A DNA stretch of 64,000 bases, from assembly GCF_900104695.1 (NCBI RefSeq), contig NZ_FNSW01000001.1, positions 4,396,001-4,460,000 on the forward strand. The letters are read 5' to 3'. A program made the translations under genes and the position numbers. The notes beneath the pieces were generated by a model, which made no database searches, was not told the DNA's origin, and worked only from the letters and a program-made list of their open reading frames with translations. How positions within the stretch are numbered: the stretch's first letter is position 1; every line of letters begins with the position of its first letter. Source of the stretch: Paenibacillus sp. GP183. GTDB lineage: Bacteria > Bacillota > Bacilli > Paenibacillales > NBRC-103111. Below are positions 33,165-43,993 of the stretch, piece after piece.

Positions 33165-36100
33165 ATGCCTGAAAAAGAGCAAAATAACAAAGAAATTATG
33201 AAAGACCAGCTAGATTCTGGTGAACTGTTAAATGCTTTAATGGCTCTGAAAAAAGGGAACTTTTCATACCGTATGCCTTATGATCACACCGGTATAGCAG
33301 GAAAAGTAGCGGATACCTTTAATGAGATTATGGATATGCAGGAAAGCTTGGTCACCGAGGTTCAGACCGTTGCCAAGGTTGTAGGTAAAGAAGGGCAATT
33401 GAGCCGGAGATTTGCGCACAAAAATACAGGCGGTTCTTGGGAAGCTGTCTTTGAGTCCCTGAATGGGCTCGTTATTGACTTGATTCAACCAACCAGTGAA
33501 ATGGTTCGTGTTATCAACGCCGTTGCGCAGGGAGATCTGTCCCAGAAGGTAGAGCTTGAGTTTGAAGGAAGAGCCTTGACGGGGGAATTCCAGCGTTCGG
33601 CCAATAACATTAATATGATGGTGAATCAACTCAGTACTTTTGCTTCCGAGGTTACACGTGTTGCACGCGAGGTAGGTACGGACGGGAAGCTGGGCGGACA
33701 AGCTGATGTAAAAGGTGTTTCCGGCACATGGAAGGATTTAACGGACAGCGTTAACAACATGGCTTCCAACTTGACGGATCAGGTGCGTAATATCGCCGCA
33801 GTTACAACAGCCGTTGCAAAAGGGGACTTATCCAAGCAAATTACAGTTAATGCGAAAGGCGAATTCCTTGAACTGAAAAATACAATCAATACGATGGTGG
33901 ATCAGCTTTCCACCTTTGCTTCCGAGGTTACAAGGGTTGCTCGGGAGGTTGGTACCGAAGGCAAGCTGGGCGGACAAGCGGATGTTAAGGACGTTTCCGG
34001 AACATGGCGCGACTTGACCGAGAGCGTTAATAACATGGCGAGCAATTTGACCGATCAGGTGCGAAACATCGCGGTCGTTACAACCGCGGTTGCGAACGGA
34101 GATTTATCGAAGAAAATTACGGCCGACGTCCAAGGGGAAATGTTTGAGCTAAAGATCACGATCAATACGATGGTGGATCAGCTTTCGACTTTCGCCTCCG
34201 AGGTTACACGGATGGCTCGAGAGGTTGGAACCGAGGGGATCCTTGGCGGACAAGCTGAGGTTACGGATGTTGCCGGTACATGGCGCGATTTGACAGAAAG
34301 CGTTAACTCGATGGCGACCAATTTGACGAATCAGGTGCGGAACATAGCCGAAGTCACGACTGCCGTTGCGAACGGGGATCTATCCAAGAAGATCACGGTA
34401 GATGTCAAAGGGGAAATGCTCCAGCTCAAGAGCACGGTCAATACGATGGTGGAGCAGCTTTCAACCTTCGCTTCAGAGGTTACGCGTGTAGCGCGCGAGG
34501 TTTCTACGGAAGGTATTCTCGGGGGACAAGCTGATGTTAAAGGCGTATCCGGTACATGGAAGGACTTGACGGACAACGTTAATCTCATGGCGGGTACATT
34601 GACGGATCAAGTGCGAAACATCGCCGAGGTTACAACCGCGGTTGCGAAGGGTGATCTATCTAAGCAGATTACGGTTAACGCCAAAGGCGAAATTCTAGAA
34701 TTGAAAAATACGATCAATACGATGGTGGATCAGCTCTCCATGTTTGCCTCCGAGGTTACGCGTGTGGCGCGTGAGGTAGGAACGCTCGGTATGCTCGGCG
34801 GACAAGCTCAGGTTAAAGGCGTCGCCGGAACATGGCGGGATTTGACCGAGAGCGTTAACAATATGGCCTCCAACTTGACGGGTCAGGTGCGTAATATCGC
34901 CGTCGTGACAACAGCTGTTGCGAACGGGGATCTGTCGAAGAAGATTACGGCCGACGTTCAAGGGGAAATGTTCGAACTGAAAAATACGATCAATACGATG
35001 GTGGACCAGCTCTCCACCTTTGCGTCCGAGGTTACGCGGGTGGCGCGGGAGGTTGGTACTGAAGGAAGGCTGGGCGGACAAGCTCAGGTTAAGGGGGTCG
35101 GCGGGACGTGGAGAGACCTTACCGAAAGCGTTAATTACATGGCCAGCAATTTGACCGACCAGGTGCGTAATATCGCTGATGTTACAACCGCGGTTGCGAA
35201 GGGGGATCTGGGCAAAAAGATCACCGTTGACGTCAAGGGAGAAATGCTGCAGCTGAAAAGCACGATCAATACGATGGTGGATCAGCTCAGCAACTTCGCG
35301 TCCGAGGTAACCCGCGTAGCCCGCGAGGTAGGGACAGAAGGAAAGCTGGGCGCACAAGCAGACGTAAAAGACGTATCCGGAACATGGAAAGACTTAACGG
35401 ATACGGTTAACTATATGGCCAGCAACCTGACGATTCAGATGCGTAATATCGCAGGTGTGACGACGGCGGTTGCGAACGGCGATTTGTCCAAGAAAATCAC
35501 CGTCGATGTTAAAGGTGAGCTGCTCGAACTGAAGAACACCATCAATACGATGGTGGATCAACTGAACTCCTTCGCATCCGAGGTTACGAGGGTTGCCCGC
35601 GAGGTTGGTACGGACGGTAAGCTGGGCGTGCAAGCGCAGGTGCGCGGCGTCGGCGGAACCTGGAAGGATCTTACCGATAACGTTAATATCATGGCGACGA
35701 ATCTGACCGATCAAGTGCGCGGCATCGCCAAGGTCGTTACGGCCGTTGCTAACGGTAACTTGAACAGGAAGCTGAACGTTGAAGCCAAAGGTGAAATCGC
35801 AGAGCTTACAGATACGATCAATAACATGATCGATACGCTGGCTACCTTCGCCGATCAGGTTACTACCGTGGCTCGCGAGGTAGGAGCGGAAGGTAAGCTG
35901 GGCGGACAAGCGAACGTTCCAGGCGCAGCCGGTACTTGGCGCGATCTGACCGATAACGTTAACTATATGGCGAGTACATTGACCACTCAGGTGCGAGCCA
36001 TTACGAACGTTGCGACAGCGGTGACGAAGGGTGACCTCTCCAGAACGATTGATGTCGCCACAGCAGGCGAATTGGCAACGCTGAAGGATAACATGAATGA

Positions 36101-38927
36101 GATGATTCGCAACCTGAAGGAAACGACCCGCATCAATACCGAGCAGGATTGGCTGAAGACCAACCTGGCCAAATTTTCCCGATTGCTGCAGGGCCAAAGA
36201 GATCTGTATGCGGTTTGCCGCATGATTCTTTCCGAGCTGGCGCCGCTGGTTTCCATGCAGCATGGAGTTTTCTACATTAATGAGCCTCAGAACGGCGAGG
36301 CCGTACTGAAGCTGTTTGCCAGCTATGCCTATCAGCAGCGCAAGAATCTGTCTAACGAATTCAGGGAGGGGCAAGGCCTGGTGGGCCAGTGCTTAATTGA
36401 GAATTCACGAATTTTGCTCACCAATGTACCTTCTGATTATGTGGTCATTTCATCCGGTTTGGGGGAAGGAAAGCCGCTTAACATTGTGCTGCTTCCGATT
36501 ATCTTTGAAGATCAGGTGCTGGCTGTACTTGAGCTCGCTTCCTTCCGTCCTTTCAGTGAAATTGATCTAGCCTTCCTGGATCAGCTGACCGAATCCATTG
36601 GGATCGTGATTAACACGATGCAGGCCAACCAGCGAACAGAGGAGCTGCTGATGCAGTCCCAATCCTTGACCGAAGAGCTGCAGAACCAGCAAATGGAGCT
36701 GCAAAACACAAACGAGGAGCTGGAGGAAAAAGCCAAGCTGCTTGTTATCCAAAAAGCCGAAGTGGAAAGCAAAAACAACGAGGTCGAGGTCGCCAAACGC
36801 TTCCTGGAGGAAAAAGCAGAACAGCTTGTGGTGACCTCCAAGTACAAATCACAGTTTTTTGCCAACATGTCGCATGAACTCAGAACACCGCTGAATTCCT
36901 TGTTATTGCTTGCGGAACAGCTGGTGGAAAATCCGGAAGAGAACCTGACCGAGATTCAAGTGAAATTCGCCAAAACGATTCAAGATTCAGGCTACGAGCT
37001 GCTTAGTTTGATCAATGATATTCTGGATTTATCCAAGATTGAATCCGGCACGACTACAGCCGAATACAGCGAAACCTCGATCAGTGAATTAACCGATGGA
37101 TTAGACCGCACCTTCCGTCATATGATTGATGAGAAGAAGCTCGAATACGTCATTAAACTCGAACCGAATGTACCGGAGAAAATTGTCACCGACGGCAAGA
37201 GATTGCAGCAAATTCTCAAAAATCTGCTTTCCAATTCTTTCAAATTCACGGAAAAGGGCCGCGTCATGCTTCTTATTCGCCAAGCCACGAACGAATGGAG
37301 CAGGGATAACGAAACGTTGAATCGAGCCCAATCGGTGCTTTGCTTCTCCGTCAGCGACACGGGCATCGGAATCTCCAAGGATAAGCAGCAAATTATTTTC
37401 GAAGCCTTCCAGCAAGCGGATGGAAGCACGAACCGTGAATATGGCGGTACGGGATTAGGTCTTGCTATTTCACGTGAATTAGCCTCCATGCTGGGTGGCG
37501 AAATCACGCTCTACAGCGTAGTCGGAAAAGGCTCAACCTTTAACCTGTACCTGCCGCTGGATGGAGATTTCCTCGATCCGGAGGAGGAAGCCAAATATGT
37601 GCCGGAAGTCATTGATGTGACTCCTCCGAAACGGACCCGCAATTTTATGAATGTGGATGAGGAAATTATCGATGACAGAGATAACATCTCACCGAATGAT
37701 CGTGTCTTCCTGGTTATTGAAGATGATCTTAAATTCAACGAAATTTTGCTGGATACTCTGAGGAAAAAAGAAATCAAAGTCATCATCACCAATAAAGGCT
37801 CGGATGCTTTGGAGCTTGCGCACAAATACCAGCCTGCGGCGATAACCTTGGATCTGCATCTGAAGGACACGGATGGATGGCTCGTCATTGAACATTTGAA
37901 AAATGATATTTCTGTCCGCCATATTCCAGTCTGTGTCATTACCGTGGAAGAAGATGAGATTCAACTTTTGCAAAAAGGCGTGTATGACTATATTTACAAG
38001 CCGGTAAGCAAAGAGGATCTGGAAAATGCACTGAATAAGATCAATGAATTCTCGGATAAATCTCATCATACTCTGCTTATCGCAGTGAACAACGTGGAGC
38101 GCCGGAAACAATTCGTGGAGCTGATCGACTACAAGGATATCAAAATCATAGCAGTAGATACGGGGCGCAAAGCATTGAATCAATTGAAATCAAAAGATTT
38201 TGATTGTGTGCTGGCTGACATCGATTTGCCTGATATGACGGTAACTCAATTTGTGCGGGAAATGCAAAAAAATCCAAAAAACAAATACAGGCCCATCGTC
38301 CTGAATCGCAGCAAGAAGCTGTCTGCCGAGGAAGAAAATGAGCTCGAAGAACTCATGAAAACGGCGATAATCAAAGAAGTGAAATCGAATATTCAAATAT
38401 TGGATGAAACGACACTTTTCCTCCATCGGAAAGCGGAGAATCTGCCGGATGGCTCCAAGGAAACACTTGTCAAGCTTCATCAATCCGATGCGATGATCGA
38501 GACCAAGAAAGTGCTCGTCGTTGATGACGATATCCGTAATATTTTTGCATTGACGACCATTTTGGAACGTCACGGAATGAAAGTCATTGCTGCCGAGAAC
38601 GGTCATGATGCGATCAAGATTTTGGAAGAGACACCGGATATCAAAATTGTATTAATGGATATTATGATGCCGGTCATGGATGGGTATGAGACAACTCGCA
38701 CCATCCGGGAGAATCCGGAATTCCAGGAGCTGCCGATCATTGCGCTGACCGCCAAGGCTATGAAGGGTGATCGGGAGCAATGTCTTGAAGCAGGTGCTTC
38801 CGATTACATTACCAAGCCGGTCAATAGTGCTCAATTACTGGCGATGATCCGTGATTGGTTAGGCTCAACGGATGAAGATGCTGCAAACGCACCTCACAAG
38901 GTTGAAGGATTTTTCAAGGATTTTTAA
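33165..38927 (+). CDS. Giant poly-HAMP, GAF hybrid histidine kinase with three receivers
   Basis: 1920 aa, no membrane segment or signal peptide. Residues 1-158 form a degenerate HAMP-like unit; 159-986 are nine 92-residue units ([13 protein letters not shown] ... [11 protein letters not shown]), each with two HAMP-like helix pairs. Then GAF (about 1006-1150), a coiled coil, HisKA ([13 protein letters not shown], His1237), HATPase ([16 protein letters not shown]), and three receivers: REC1 ([20 protein letters not shown]), REC2 lacking the acidic pair (IAVNNVERR), and REC3 intact ([23 protein letters not shown]). The plan resembles fungal osmosensing Nik1 kinases. Start ATG after AAAGGATAG. 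The stimulus is unknown. Confidence 0.93.
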   Translation: MPEKEQNNKEIMKDQLDSGELLNALMALKKGNFSYRMPYDHTGIAGKVADTFNEIMDMQESLVTEVQTVAKVVGKEGQLSRRFAHKNTGGSWEAVFESLNGLVIDLIQPTSEMVRVINAVAQGDLSQKVELEFEGRALTGEFQRSANNINMMVNQLSTFASEVTRVAREVGTDGKLGGQADVKGVSGTWKDLTDSVNNMASNLTDQVRNIAAVTTAVAKGDLSKQITVNAKGEFLELKNTINTMVDQLSTFASEVTRVAREVGTEGKLGGQADVKDVSGTWRDLTESVNNMASNLTDQVRNIAVVTTAVANGDLSKKITADVQGEMFELKITINTMVDQLSTFASEVTRMAREVGTEGILGGQAEVTDVAGTWRDLTESVNSMATNLTNQVRNIAEVTTAVANGDLSKKITVDVKGEMLQLKSTVNTMVEQLSTFASEVTRVAREVSTEGILGGQADVKGVSGTWKDLTDNVNLMAGTLTDQVRNIAEVTTAVAKGDLSKQITVNAKGEILELKNTINTMVDQLSMFASEVTRVAREVGTLGMLGGQAQVKGVAGTWRDLTESVNNMASNLTGQVRNIAVVTTAVANGDLSKKITADVQGEMFELKNTINTMVDQLSTFASEVTRVAREVGTEGRLGGQAQVKGVGGTWRDLTESVNYMASNLTDQVRNIADVTTAVAKGDLGKKITVDVKGEMLQLKSTINTMVDQLSNFASEVTRVAREVGTEGKLGAQADVKDVSGTWKDLTDTVNYMASNLTIQMRNIAGVTTAVANGDLSKKITVDVKGELLELKNTINTMVDQLNSFASEVTRVAREVGTDGKLGVQAQVRGVGGTWKDLTDNVNIMATNLTDQVRGIAKVVTAVANGNLNRKLNVEAKGEIAELTDTINNMIDTLATFADQVTTVAREVGAEGKLGGQANVPGAAGTWRDLTDNVNYMASTLTTQVRAITNVATAVTKGDLSRTIDVATAGELATLKDNMNEMIRNLKETTRINTEQDWLKTNLAKFSRLLQGQRDLYAVCRMILSELAPLVSMQHGVFYINEPQNGEAVLKLFASYAYQQRKNLSNEFREGQGLVGQCLIENSRILLTNVPSDYVVISSGLGEGKPLNIVLLPIIFEDQVLAVLELASFRPFSEIDLAFLDQLTESIGIVINTMQANQRTEELLMQSQSLTEELQNQQMELQNTNEELEEKAKLLVIQKAEVESKNNEVEVAKRFLEEKAEQLVVTSKYKSQFFANMSHELRTPLNSLLLLAEQLVENPEENLTEIQVKFAKTIQDSGYELLSLINDILDLSKIESGTTTAEYSETSISELTDGLDRTFRHMIDEKKLEYVIKLEPNVPEKIVTDGKRLQQILKNLLSNSFKFTEKGRVMLLIRQATNEWSRDNETLNRAQSVLCFSVSDTGIGISKDKQQIIFEAFQQADGSTNREYGGTGLGLAISRELASMLGGEITLYSVVGKGSTFNLYLPLDGDFLDPEEEAKYVPEVIDVTPPKRTRNFMNVDEEIIDDRDNISPNDRVFLVIEDDLKFNEILLDTLRKKEIKVIITNKGSDALELAHKYQPAAITLDLHLKDTDGWLVIEHLKNDISVRHIPVCVITVEEDEIQLLQKGVYDYIYKPVSKEDLENALNKINEFSDKSHHTLLIAVNNVERRKQFVELIDYKDIKIIAVDTGRKALNQLKSKDFDCVLADIDLPDMTVTQFVREMQKNPKNKYRPIVLNRSKKLSAEEENELEELMKTAIIKEVKSNIQILDETTLFLHRKAENLPDGSKETLVKLHQSDAMIETKKVLVVDDDIRNIFALTTILERHGMKVIAAENGHDAIKILEETPDIKIVLMDIMMPVMDGYETTRTIRENPEFQELPIIALTAKAMKGDREQCLEAGASDYITKPVNSAQLLAMIRDWLGSTDEDAANAPHKVEGFFKDF
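33639..36122 (+). repeat. Nine 276-bp in-gene tandem repeats (poly-HAMP array)
   Basis: Nine consecutive 276-bp units encode the 92-aa HAMP pairs. Protein identity between central units is very high, while third positions differ, so the array is old and kept by selection, although recombination between units could change the copy number. Confidence 0.85.
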
Positions 38928-38950
38928 ATGAACAAATCATAAAACGAATG

Positions 38951-38982
38951 AAAAGGCTGTTCATCCATGAACGGCCTTTTTC
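38951..38982 (+). terminator. Terminator of the poly-HAMP kinase gene
   Basis: AAAAGGC-TGTTCAT and ATGAACG-GCCTTTTT form a near-perfect stem ending in a T-run. Confidence 0.8.
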
Positions 38983-38991
38983 AGTTGATCA

Positions 38992-39011
38992 GAAAGTATA
39001 AGTTTTTCTAA
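38992..39011 (+). repeat. 20-bp dispersed repeat, copy 2, in a 190-bp non-coding patch
   Basis: Same 20-mer as 2246-2265. The following non-coding bases to 39120 contain small stems (GACGGCTTAGCCGT) and GAACAGTTTCC, whose complement also occurs in the 9027-9150 spacer, suggesting a larger dispersed intergenic repeat family. Confidence 0.5.
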
Positions 39012-39194
39012 ACTTATCTTGCTTCTCATCAACCTTGACAAACGCGCTCGTCTTTTAGGACGGCTTAGCCGTTTATCCTTGCGTTTACGGAACAGTTTCC
39101 CATTTTATCCAAATAAGGAACGGGTGCTGACAAATTACTCCTCGTGTGGTTAAGTAGTAGTATAGAAGAAAGATTCATAGAGGAGATACCATTT

Positions 39195-40352
39195 ATGAAA
39201 TTCATACATACAGCCGACTGGCATTTGGGCAAGCTTGTGCAAGGTGTTTATATGACACAGGATCAACGGTACGTATTGGAGCAGCTGCTTGAGGCTATTC
39301 AAGAGGAACGGCCGGATGCGGTAATTATCGCGGGAGATCTCTACGATCGCGCTGTGCCGCCTACGGATGCAGTGGATTTGCTGGACGATCTTTTGGAACG
39401 AATCGTGATCAATTGCAAGGTTCCCGTACTCGCCATTTCGGGAAATCATGATAGTCCGGATAGGCTTGATTTTGCTACGAAAATGATGGAAGGTCAAGGT
39501 CTTTTTCTTTCCGGCCAGCTCAAAAGAGAGCTAAAACCCGTCATCCTTAGCGACAGTCACGGCGAAGTTCATTTTCATCTCCTGCCTTATGCAGATCCTG
39601 CGCAGGTGCGATTTATACTGGGAGATGAGGAAATCCGCTCACATGATGATGCGATGAAAGCTCTGATTGTAAGAATCATTGAGCAAATGGACCCTGCCGC
39701 GCGCCATGTTTGCATCTCTCATGCTTTTGTAACGCCTCACGGGGAGAAAGAGGACAATACCAGCGACTCCGAGCGTCCGCTTGCCATGGGTGGTGCCGAG
39801 CATGTGCACGCGTCCTATTTTACCCCTTTTCACTATACTGCACTTGGACACTTGCATCAGGCTCACTTGGTTCTTCAAGAGAACATCCGTTACTCAGGCT
39901 CCCCGCTTAAGTATTCCATTTCCGAGCAGTATCATGAAAAAGGTTATTTAGTGGTAGAAATGGACGGAGCAGGACAGGTGTCAGTGGTCAAAAAGCGGCT
40001 GATGCCTCTGCGAGACATGCGCAGGATAGAAGCAACTATAGATCAAATTGAAACTCATGCCATCAATGAAGATTATGTGTTTGTGACGTTGCTGGATGAA
40101 AATCCGGTATTATTCCCAATGGAAAAGGTGCGCTCCGTTTATCCGAATGCTATGCATGTAGAACGAAAGGTGAAATGGTCCGGAGGCATGGACTTTGTGG
40201 AACAAGGCACCGAGCGGTCCAAAAAGGATCAAGTCTCGCTCTTCGCCTCCTTTTATGAGGAAGTGAAAGGGAATCCTATAAGCGAGTATAAGCGGCGACT
40301 GTTCCAAGAGGTATTTGAAGAAGTCGTGCGGACGGAGGGGGAAGCCGAATGA
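39195..40352 (+). CDS. sbcD: SbcD nuclease subunit
   Basis: 385 aa, calcineurin-like phosphoesterase. Mn-binding motifs are ADWHLGK, AGDLYDRA, SGNHDSPDR and GHLHQAHL. With SbcC it forms the SbcCD exo-endonuclease that cuts DNA hairpins and protein-blocked ends; this suits the nearby hairpin- and repeat-rich DNA. Start ATG after AGAGGAG at 39195. The 4-bp overlap with sbcC (ATGA) shows cotranslation. Confidence 0.94.
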   Translation: MKFIHTADWHLGKLVQGVYMTQDQRYVLEQLLEAIQEERPDAVIIAGDLYDRAVPPTDAVDLLDDLLERIVINCKVPVLAISGNHDSPDRLDFATKMMEGQGLFLSGQLKRELKPVILSDSHGEVHFHLLPYADPAQVRFILGDEEIRSHDDAMKALIVRIIEQMDPAARHVCISHAFVTPHGEKEDNTSDSERPLAMGGAEHVHASYFTPFHYTALGHLHQAHLVLQENIRYSGSPLKYSISEQYHEKGYLVVEMDGAGQVSVVKKRLMPLRDMRRIEATIDQIETHAINEDYVFVTLLDENPVLFPMEKVRSVYPNAMHVERKVKWSGGMDFVEQGTERSKKDQVSLFASFYEEVKGNPISEYKRRLFQEVFEEVVRTEGEAE

Positions 40353-43300
40353 AACCGCTGAAGCTGACCATGACGGCTTTTGGACCTTATAAGCATCGGG
40401 AAGTGATTGATTTTACCGCGCTCGGGGATCGCAGGCTGTTTGTTATTTCCGGGAGTACAGGTGCAGGGAAAACTACGATTTTTGATGCGATTTGTTTCGC
40501 TATTTATGGATCTGCAAGCGGAGAAGACCGCTACGATGCCCGTATGCTGCGCAGTCATTTTGCCGATGAGGATACGCATACCTCGGTAGAGCTGGAATTT
40601 TCTGTGGGCCGCAAGGTATATCGTGTGCTGCGTCAAATGGCTCACCGCAAGGGCTCCAATAAAAATGAGACCGGCGACAAGATAGAATTATATGAAATTA
40701 TAAACGGACAAGACGTCCCCGTCACGGATCGAAATAAGGTTAAGGAAGTTAATGAAAAATTGGAGCGCATCATCGGTCTGACAAACGATCAATTCAGCCA
40801 AATTGTCATGCTGCCGCAAGGCGAGTTTCGAAAGCTTCTGACCTCGGAGACAGAGAATAAAGAGGAGATTTTACGGCGGATTTTCCGCACGCAGCTGTAT
40901 CAACAGGTGGAGGGCCGCTTTCAACAGCGGACCAAGGAATTGAAAGCAGCCCTGCAAGGCGCGCAGACGGAGCTTGAGGTGCATATCAAGCATATTTCCG
41001 CAGCATTGCCTGCTCGCGAGGACAGCGCATTAGTGAAGACAATGGCTCAAGAGCACCAAAACGTGACCCAAATCCTGGAAGGATTGGGGCTGGAAAGAGC
41101 CTATTACGAGCAGCAGCTCACACAGACCCAGCTGAAACGGACAACCCTGCAAGCTGCGCTGGGCGAGAAGCAGACACGCTTTCACGAAGCAAAAGCGGTC
41201 AACGAGCTTTTCCGCAGCCTGGATGGAAAGCGGATGGAGCGAGATGCGCTGGAGAATAAGCTGCAGGAGCATACAGAACGGGTGAGACGTCTGGAGCTGG
41301 CGGAACAAGCTCACCGGCTGCAGCCTTACGAGGATCAATGGAACGCAGCGCTCCAGGCAGAGGCTCAAAAGCGCAGGGCGCAACAGTCAAAGCTGCTCGA
41401 AGTGGCAAGTGTAACTAGCGACTGGGAGAAGGCTGAGCAAAGCTATCAGGAGGAAGCGGGTAAGGAGGAGCAGCGTAAACAGGCTGAACGGGAAGAACAG
41501 CGGCTGACCGATCTTGCACCAGCAGTAGCGACCTTGCATGCGAATCAGCAGGAGGTCTTAAAACTGCAGCGCGAGGAAGAGCAAAACGCGCACAAACTGG
41601 CCGCCCATGAACGGCAGCTGTTGGACATACGCGCTGAGCGGCAAAAGCGCAATGATCTGATCCAGACTCTGGAGCATGAAACAGCTGCATTGCCTCAGCG
41701 TAAAGAGGCACTGAGCAAGCTGCGAGAGCAGGCCAAGCTGATGAAAGAGACGCTGGAGGTGCAGCGTCTGATCGAAGCCGGACTGCAAAAAGAAGCCGAG
41801 CGTCAGCAGATGCTTGCCTCCATGCAGCAGAAGCACGACACGCTGGAGCAGCTGTGGATTGAAGGGCAGTCGAGCCTGCTCGCGGCCCATCTGCACGATG
41901 GACAGCCTTGTCCGGTATGCGGCAGCACAGCGCATCCGAACAAGGCGGAGGCCGCAGCTTCTTTGCCGAGCAAAGAGGAACTGCAGGAAGTCAAACAGCA
42001 ATTGCGCCGCCACGAGCAGGACTACAACGAAGTGCGGGCGCAGCTGGCTGCAACAAAAACAGGTCTGGCAGATAAGCAGACCGCACTTGCGGATTATGGC
42101 GTGGACCTCGAGGGAATAAGCAGCCAATACGACGCTCTAGTCCGCGAAGGAACCCGCGCTAAGGAAGAAACGGATCGCATGGAGGATCAAGTCAAGCTGC
42201 TGCAGCAGTACAAACAGGAAGCTGCAGCGCTTGAAATTCATTTGGACAAGCTGACTGGCGAAAAAGAAAGCTTGAACACTCATTTTCAAGATATTCGGAT
42301 TAAGCGGCACGCCAAGCAGTCCATCCTGGAAAAAGAGCTGGAACGCATTCCGGAGGAAGTCCGTACACCGGAACAGCTTGCGCAGCGTCTAAAACAGCAG
42401 CAGGCTGTCACGGAGCAGCTTACACAAGCATGGAAGCTAGCCCAGGAACAGGTACAAAGACTGCAGACCAAGCTGGTCGAGGAAAAAACCAACCTCAACC
42501 AATTATCGTTACAGCTGGACGAAGCAGTCGCCTTGTTAGAGCAAGCGGCTTCACGTTTTCGGCAGGAGCTGGCAGAGGCAGGCTTCAGTTCGGCCGAGAA
42601 TTACCTGCAAATCAAACTGACAGAATCACAACGGAAAGCATTGCGTGAACAAATAGAAACGTTCACCAAGGAGCTTGCTGCACTGTCGCAGCAAATTATT
42701 GAGCTGGAACACAGTCTTACTGGCAAGCAACTTGCTGATCTGGATCTATTGACAGCTGATCTTGTCCAGACTGAAGCGGAGCTTGATCTCCAAACTTCAG
42801 CATTCCAGCAGTTCAGGAGTTGTCACCAAGACACGGAACGGCTCAGTGCAAACATCCTATCCGTATATGAGCGAATGAAGATACAAGAGGAAGAGTGGCA
42901 GCAGGTCAAGGATGTTTATGATGTGCTGAGAGGAGACAATGCGCAGAAGCTTTCTTTTGAACGCTATGTGTTGATTGAATTTCTGGAGCAGATACTTCAC
43001 GCTGCCAACGAAAGGCTTCGCAGCTTGTCAAATGGGCAGTTTATTTTGCAGCGCAGCGACCGCCTGGAGAAGCACAACCGCCAAAGCGGCCTCGGGCTTG
43101 ATGTGTATGACGTGTATACGGGCCTAAACCGTGATGTGAAATCAATGTCGGGCGGGGAAAAATTCAATGCTTCACTCTGCTTGGCATTAGGGATGACCGA
43201 CGTCATCCAAGCCTATCAGGGCGGCATTTCCATCGAGATGATGTTCATCGACGAAGGCTTCGGTTCCTTGGATGAAGACGCCTTGAACAAAGCGATTGAA

Positions 43301-43441
43301 ACCTTAGTTGATCTGCAAAAAGCTGGCCGCATGATCGGAGTCATCTCCCACGTGCAGGAGCTCAAAGCCGCCTTTCCGGCAACACTGGAAGTCCGCAAAA
43401 CCAAGGAGGGACACAGCACGACAGCAATTCTACTAAAATAA
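40349..43441 (+). CDS. sbcC: SbcC SMC-like ATPase subunit
   Basis: 1030 aa, full length. Walker A STGAGKTTIFDAI near the N-terminus, two long coiled coils (about 190-490 and 560-850) separated by a zinc hook CPVCG, and a C-terminal ATPase half with LSFERYVLIEFLEQIL, the MSGGEKFNASLCLALGMTD signature and the FIDEGFGSLDEDAL Walker B/D-loop. Partner of SbcD, translated through an ATGA overlap. Followed by a hairpin and then telomere-like tandem repeats. Confidence 0.94.
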   Translation: MKPLKLTMTAFGPYKHREVIDFTALGDRRLFVISGSTGAGKTTIFDAICFAIYGSASGEDRYDARMLRSHFADEDTHTSVELEFSVGRKVYRVLRQMAHRKGSNKNETGDKIELYEIINGQDVPVTDRNKVKEVNEKLERIIGLTNDQFSQIVMLPQGEFRKLLTSETENKEEILRRIFRTQLYQQVEGRFQQRTKELKAALQGAQTELEVHIKHISAALPAREDSALVKTMAQEHQNVTQILEGLGLERAYYEQQLTQTQLKRTTLQAALGEKQTRFHEAKAVNELFRSLDGKRMERDALENKLQEHTERVRRLELAEQAHRLQPYEDQWNAALQAEAQKRRAQQSKLLEVASVTSDWEKAEQSYQEEAGKEEQRKQAEREEQRLTDLAPAVATLHANQQEVLKLQREEEQNAHKLAAHERQLLDIRAERQKRNDLIQTLEHETAALPQRKEALSKLREQAKLMKETLEVQRLIEAGLQKEAERQQMLASMQQKHDTLEQLWIEGQSSLLAAHLHDGQPCPVCGSTAHPNKAEAAASLPSKEELQEVKQQLRRHEQDYNEVRAQLAATKTGLADKQTALADYGVDLEGISSQYDALVREGTRAKEETDRMEDQVKLLQQYKQEAAALEIHLDKLTGEKESLNTHFQDIRIKRHAKQSILEKELERIPEEVRTPEQLAQRLKQQQAVTEQLTQAWKLAQEQVQRLQTKLVEEKTNLNQLSLQLDEAVALLEQAASRFRQELAEAGFSSAENYLQIKLTESQRKALREQIETFTKELAALSQQIIELEHSLTGKQLADLDLLTADLVQTEAELDLQTSAFQQFRSCHQDTERLSANILSVYERMKIQEEEWQQVKDVYDVLRGDNAQKLSFERYVLIEFLEQILHAANERLRSLSNGQFILQRSDRLEKHNRQSGLGLDVYDVYTGLNRDVKSMSGGEKFNASLCLALGMTDVIQAYQGGISIEMMFIDEGFGSLDEDALNKAIETLVDLQKAGRMIGVISHVQELKAAFPATLEVRKTKEGHSTTAILLK

Positions 43442-43472
43442 GCTAACCTGAATTCCCCTATGCTGAGTGTTT

Positions 43473-43505
43473 CCTATGCCAGCTTGAACAACTGGCATAG
43501 GCTTT
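43473..43505 (+). terminator. Hairpin after sbcC
   Basis: Perfect 10-bp stem CCTATGCCAG/CTGGCATAGG with a 9-nt loop, followed by CTTTAAG; the U-tract is weak. Confidence 0.5.
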
Positions 43506-43522
43506 AAGTGTCCGTTAAATAT

Positions 43523-43585
43523 CCCGAACCCCGAACCCCGAACCCCGAACCCCGAACCCCGAACCCCGAACCCCGAACCCCGAAC
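43523..43585 (+). repeat. Nine perfect 7-bp tandem repeats (CCCGAAC)
   Basis: CCCGAAC repeated exactly nine times without change. The period is a multiple of neither 2 nor 3, so no coding constraint is likely. It looks like a variable-number repeat. Confidence 0.95.
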
Positions 43586-43634
43586 ATTGTATCCAAACTC
43601 CGTATCCAAATCACGTACCCCCATACCCACTTAA

Positions 43635-43682
43635 CCCTGAACCCAATCCTGAACCTAACCCTGAACCCAACCCTGAACCCAA
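43635..43682 (+). repeat. Four 12-bp tandem repeats (CCCTGAACCCAA)
   Basis: Four units, three identical and one with two changes. Related in composition to the CCCGAAC array 50 bp upstream, perhaps derived from it. Confidence 0.9.
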
Positions 43683-43709
43683 CCCCGACACCACTTCATA
43701 CATCTAAAT

Positions 43710-43848
43710 GTACTTTTCTGAGTTATATACAATATTAGATATTTCAGTAGCTGTACTAGCGACAAACCCTTAAAGATCAAATGCTTGTCATGACAATTTT
43801 TAAGCTAAAATAAAGTTTGTATATAACTCAGAATACATAAAAAAGTAC
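43710..43848. repeat. MITE-like inverted-repeat element
   Basis: A perfect 17-bp inverted repeat (TTCTGAGTTATATACAA at 43716-43732, complement at 43817-43833) encloses 84 bp without an ORF. Outside it, GTACTTTT and AAAAGTAC form a second, outer pair. A short, non-coding dyad-ended element of about 140 bp suggests a MITE, next to a transposase-derived gene. Confidence 0.55.
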
Positions 43849-43993
43849 TAGAAAAAAGAACGTATGTTTGCTATAATGAAATTATAGATAAATATTGGTA
43901 AAAAGTTAATCTAACCCATTTGATTTTGATTTTTTTAATTTGATTTTGATTTTGAAATTGACATTTTTTAAATTTTCGATTGGAGTTGCAAAC

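Noticed and set aside
35394-36374. Minus-strand frames over the poly-HAMP array
   Set aside because: The repeated DNA gives long open antisense frames by periodicity; no ribosome sites or family features.
43433-43630. Gly/Arg repeat peptide on the minus strand
   Set aside because: It is only the translation of the CCCGAAC tandem array.
43523-43682. CRISPR array
   Set aside because: Units are 7 and 12 bp with no spacers; simple tandem repeats.
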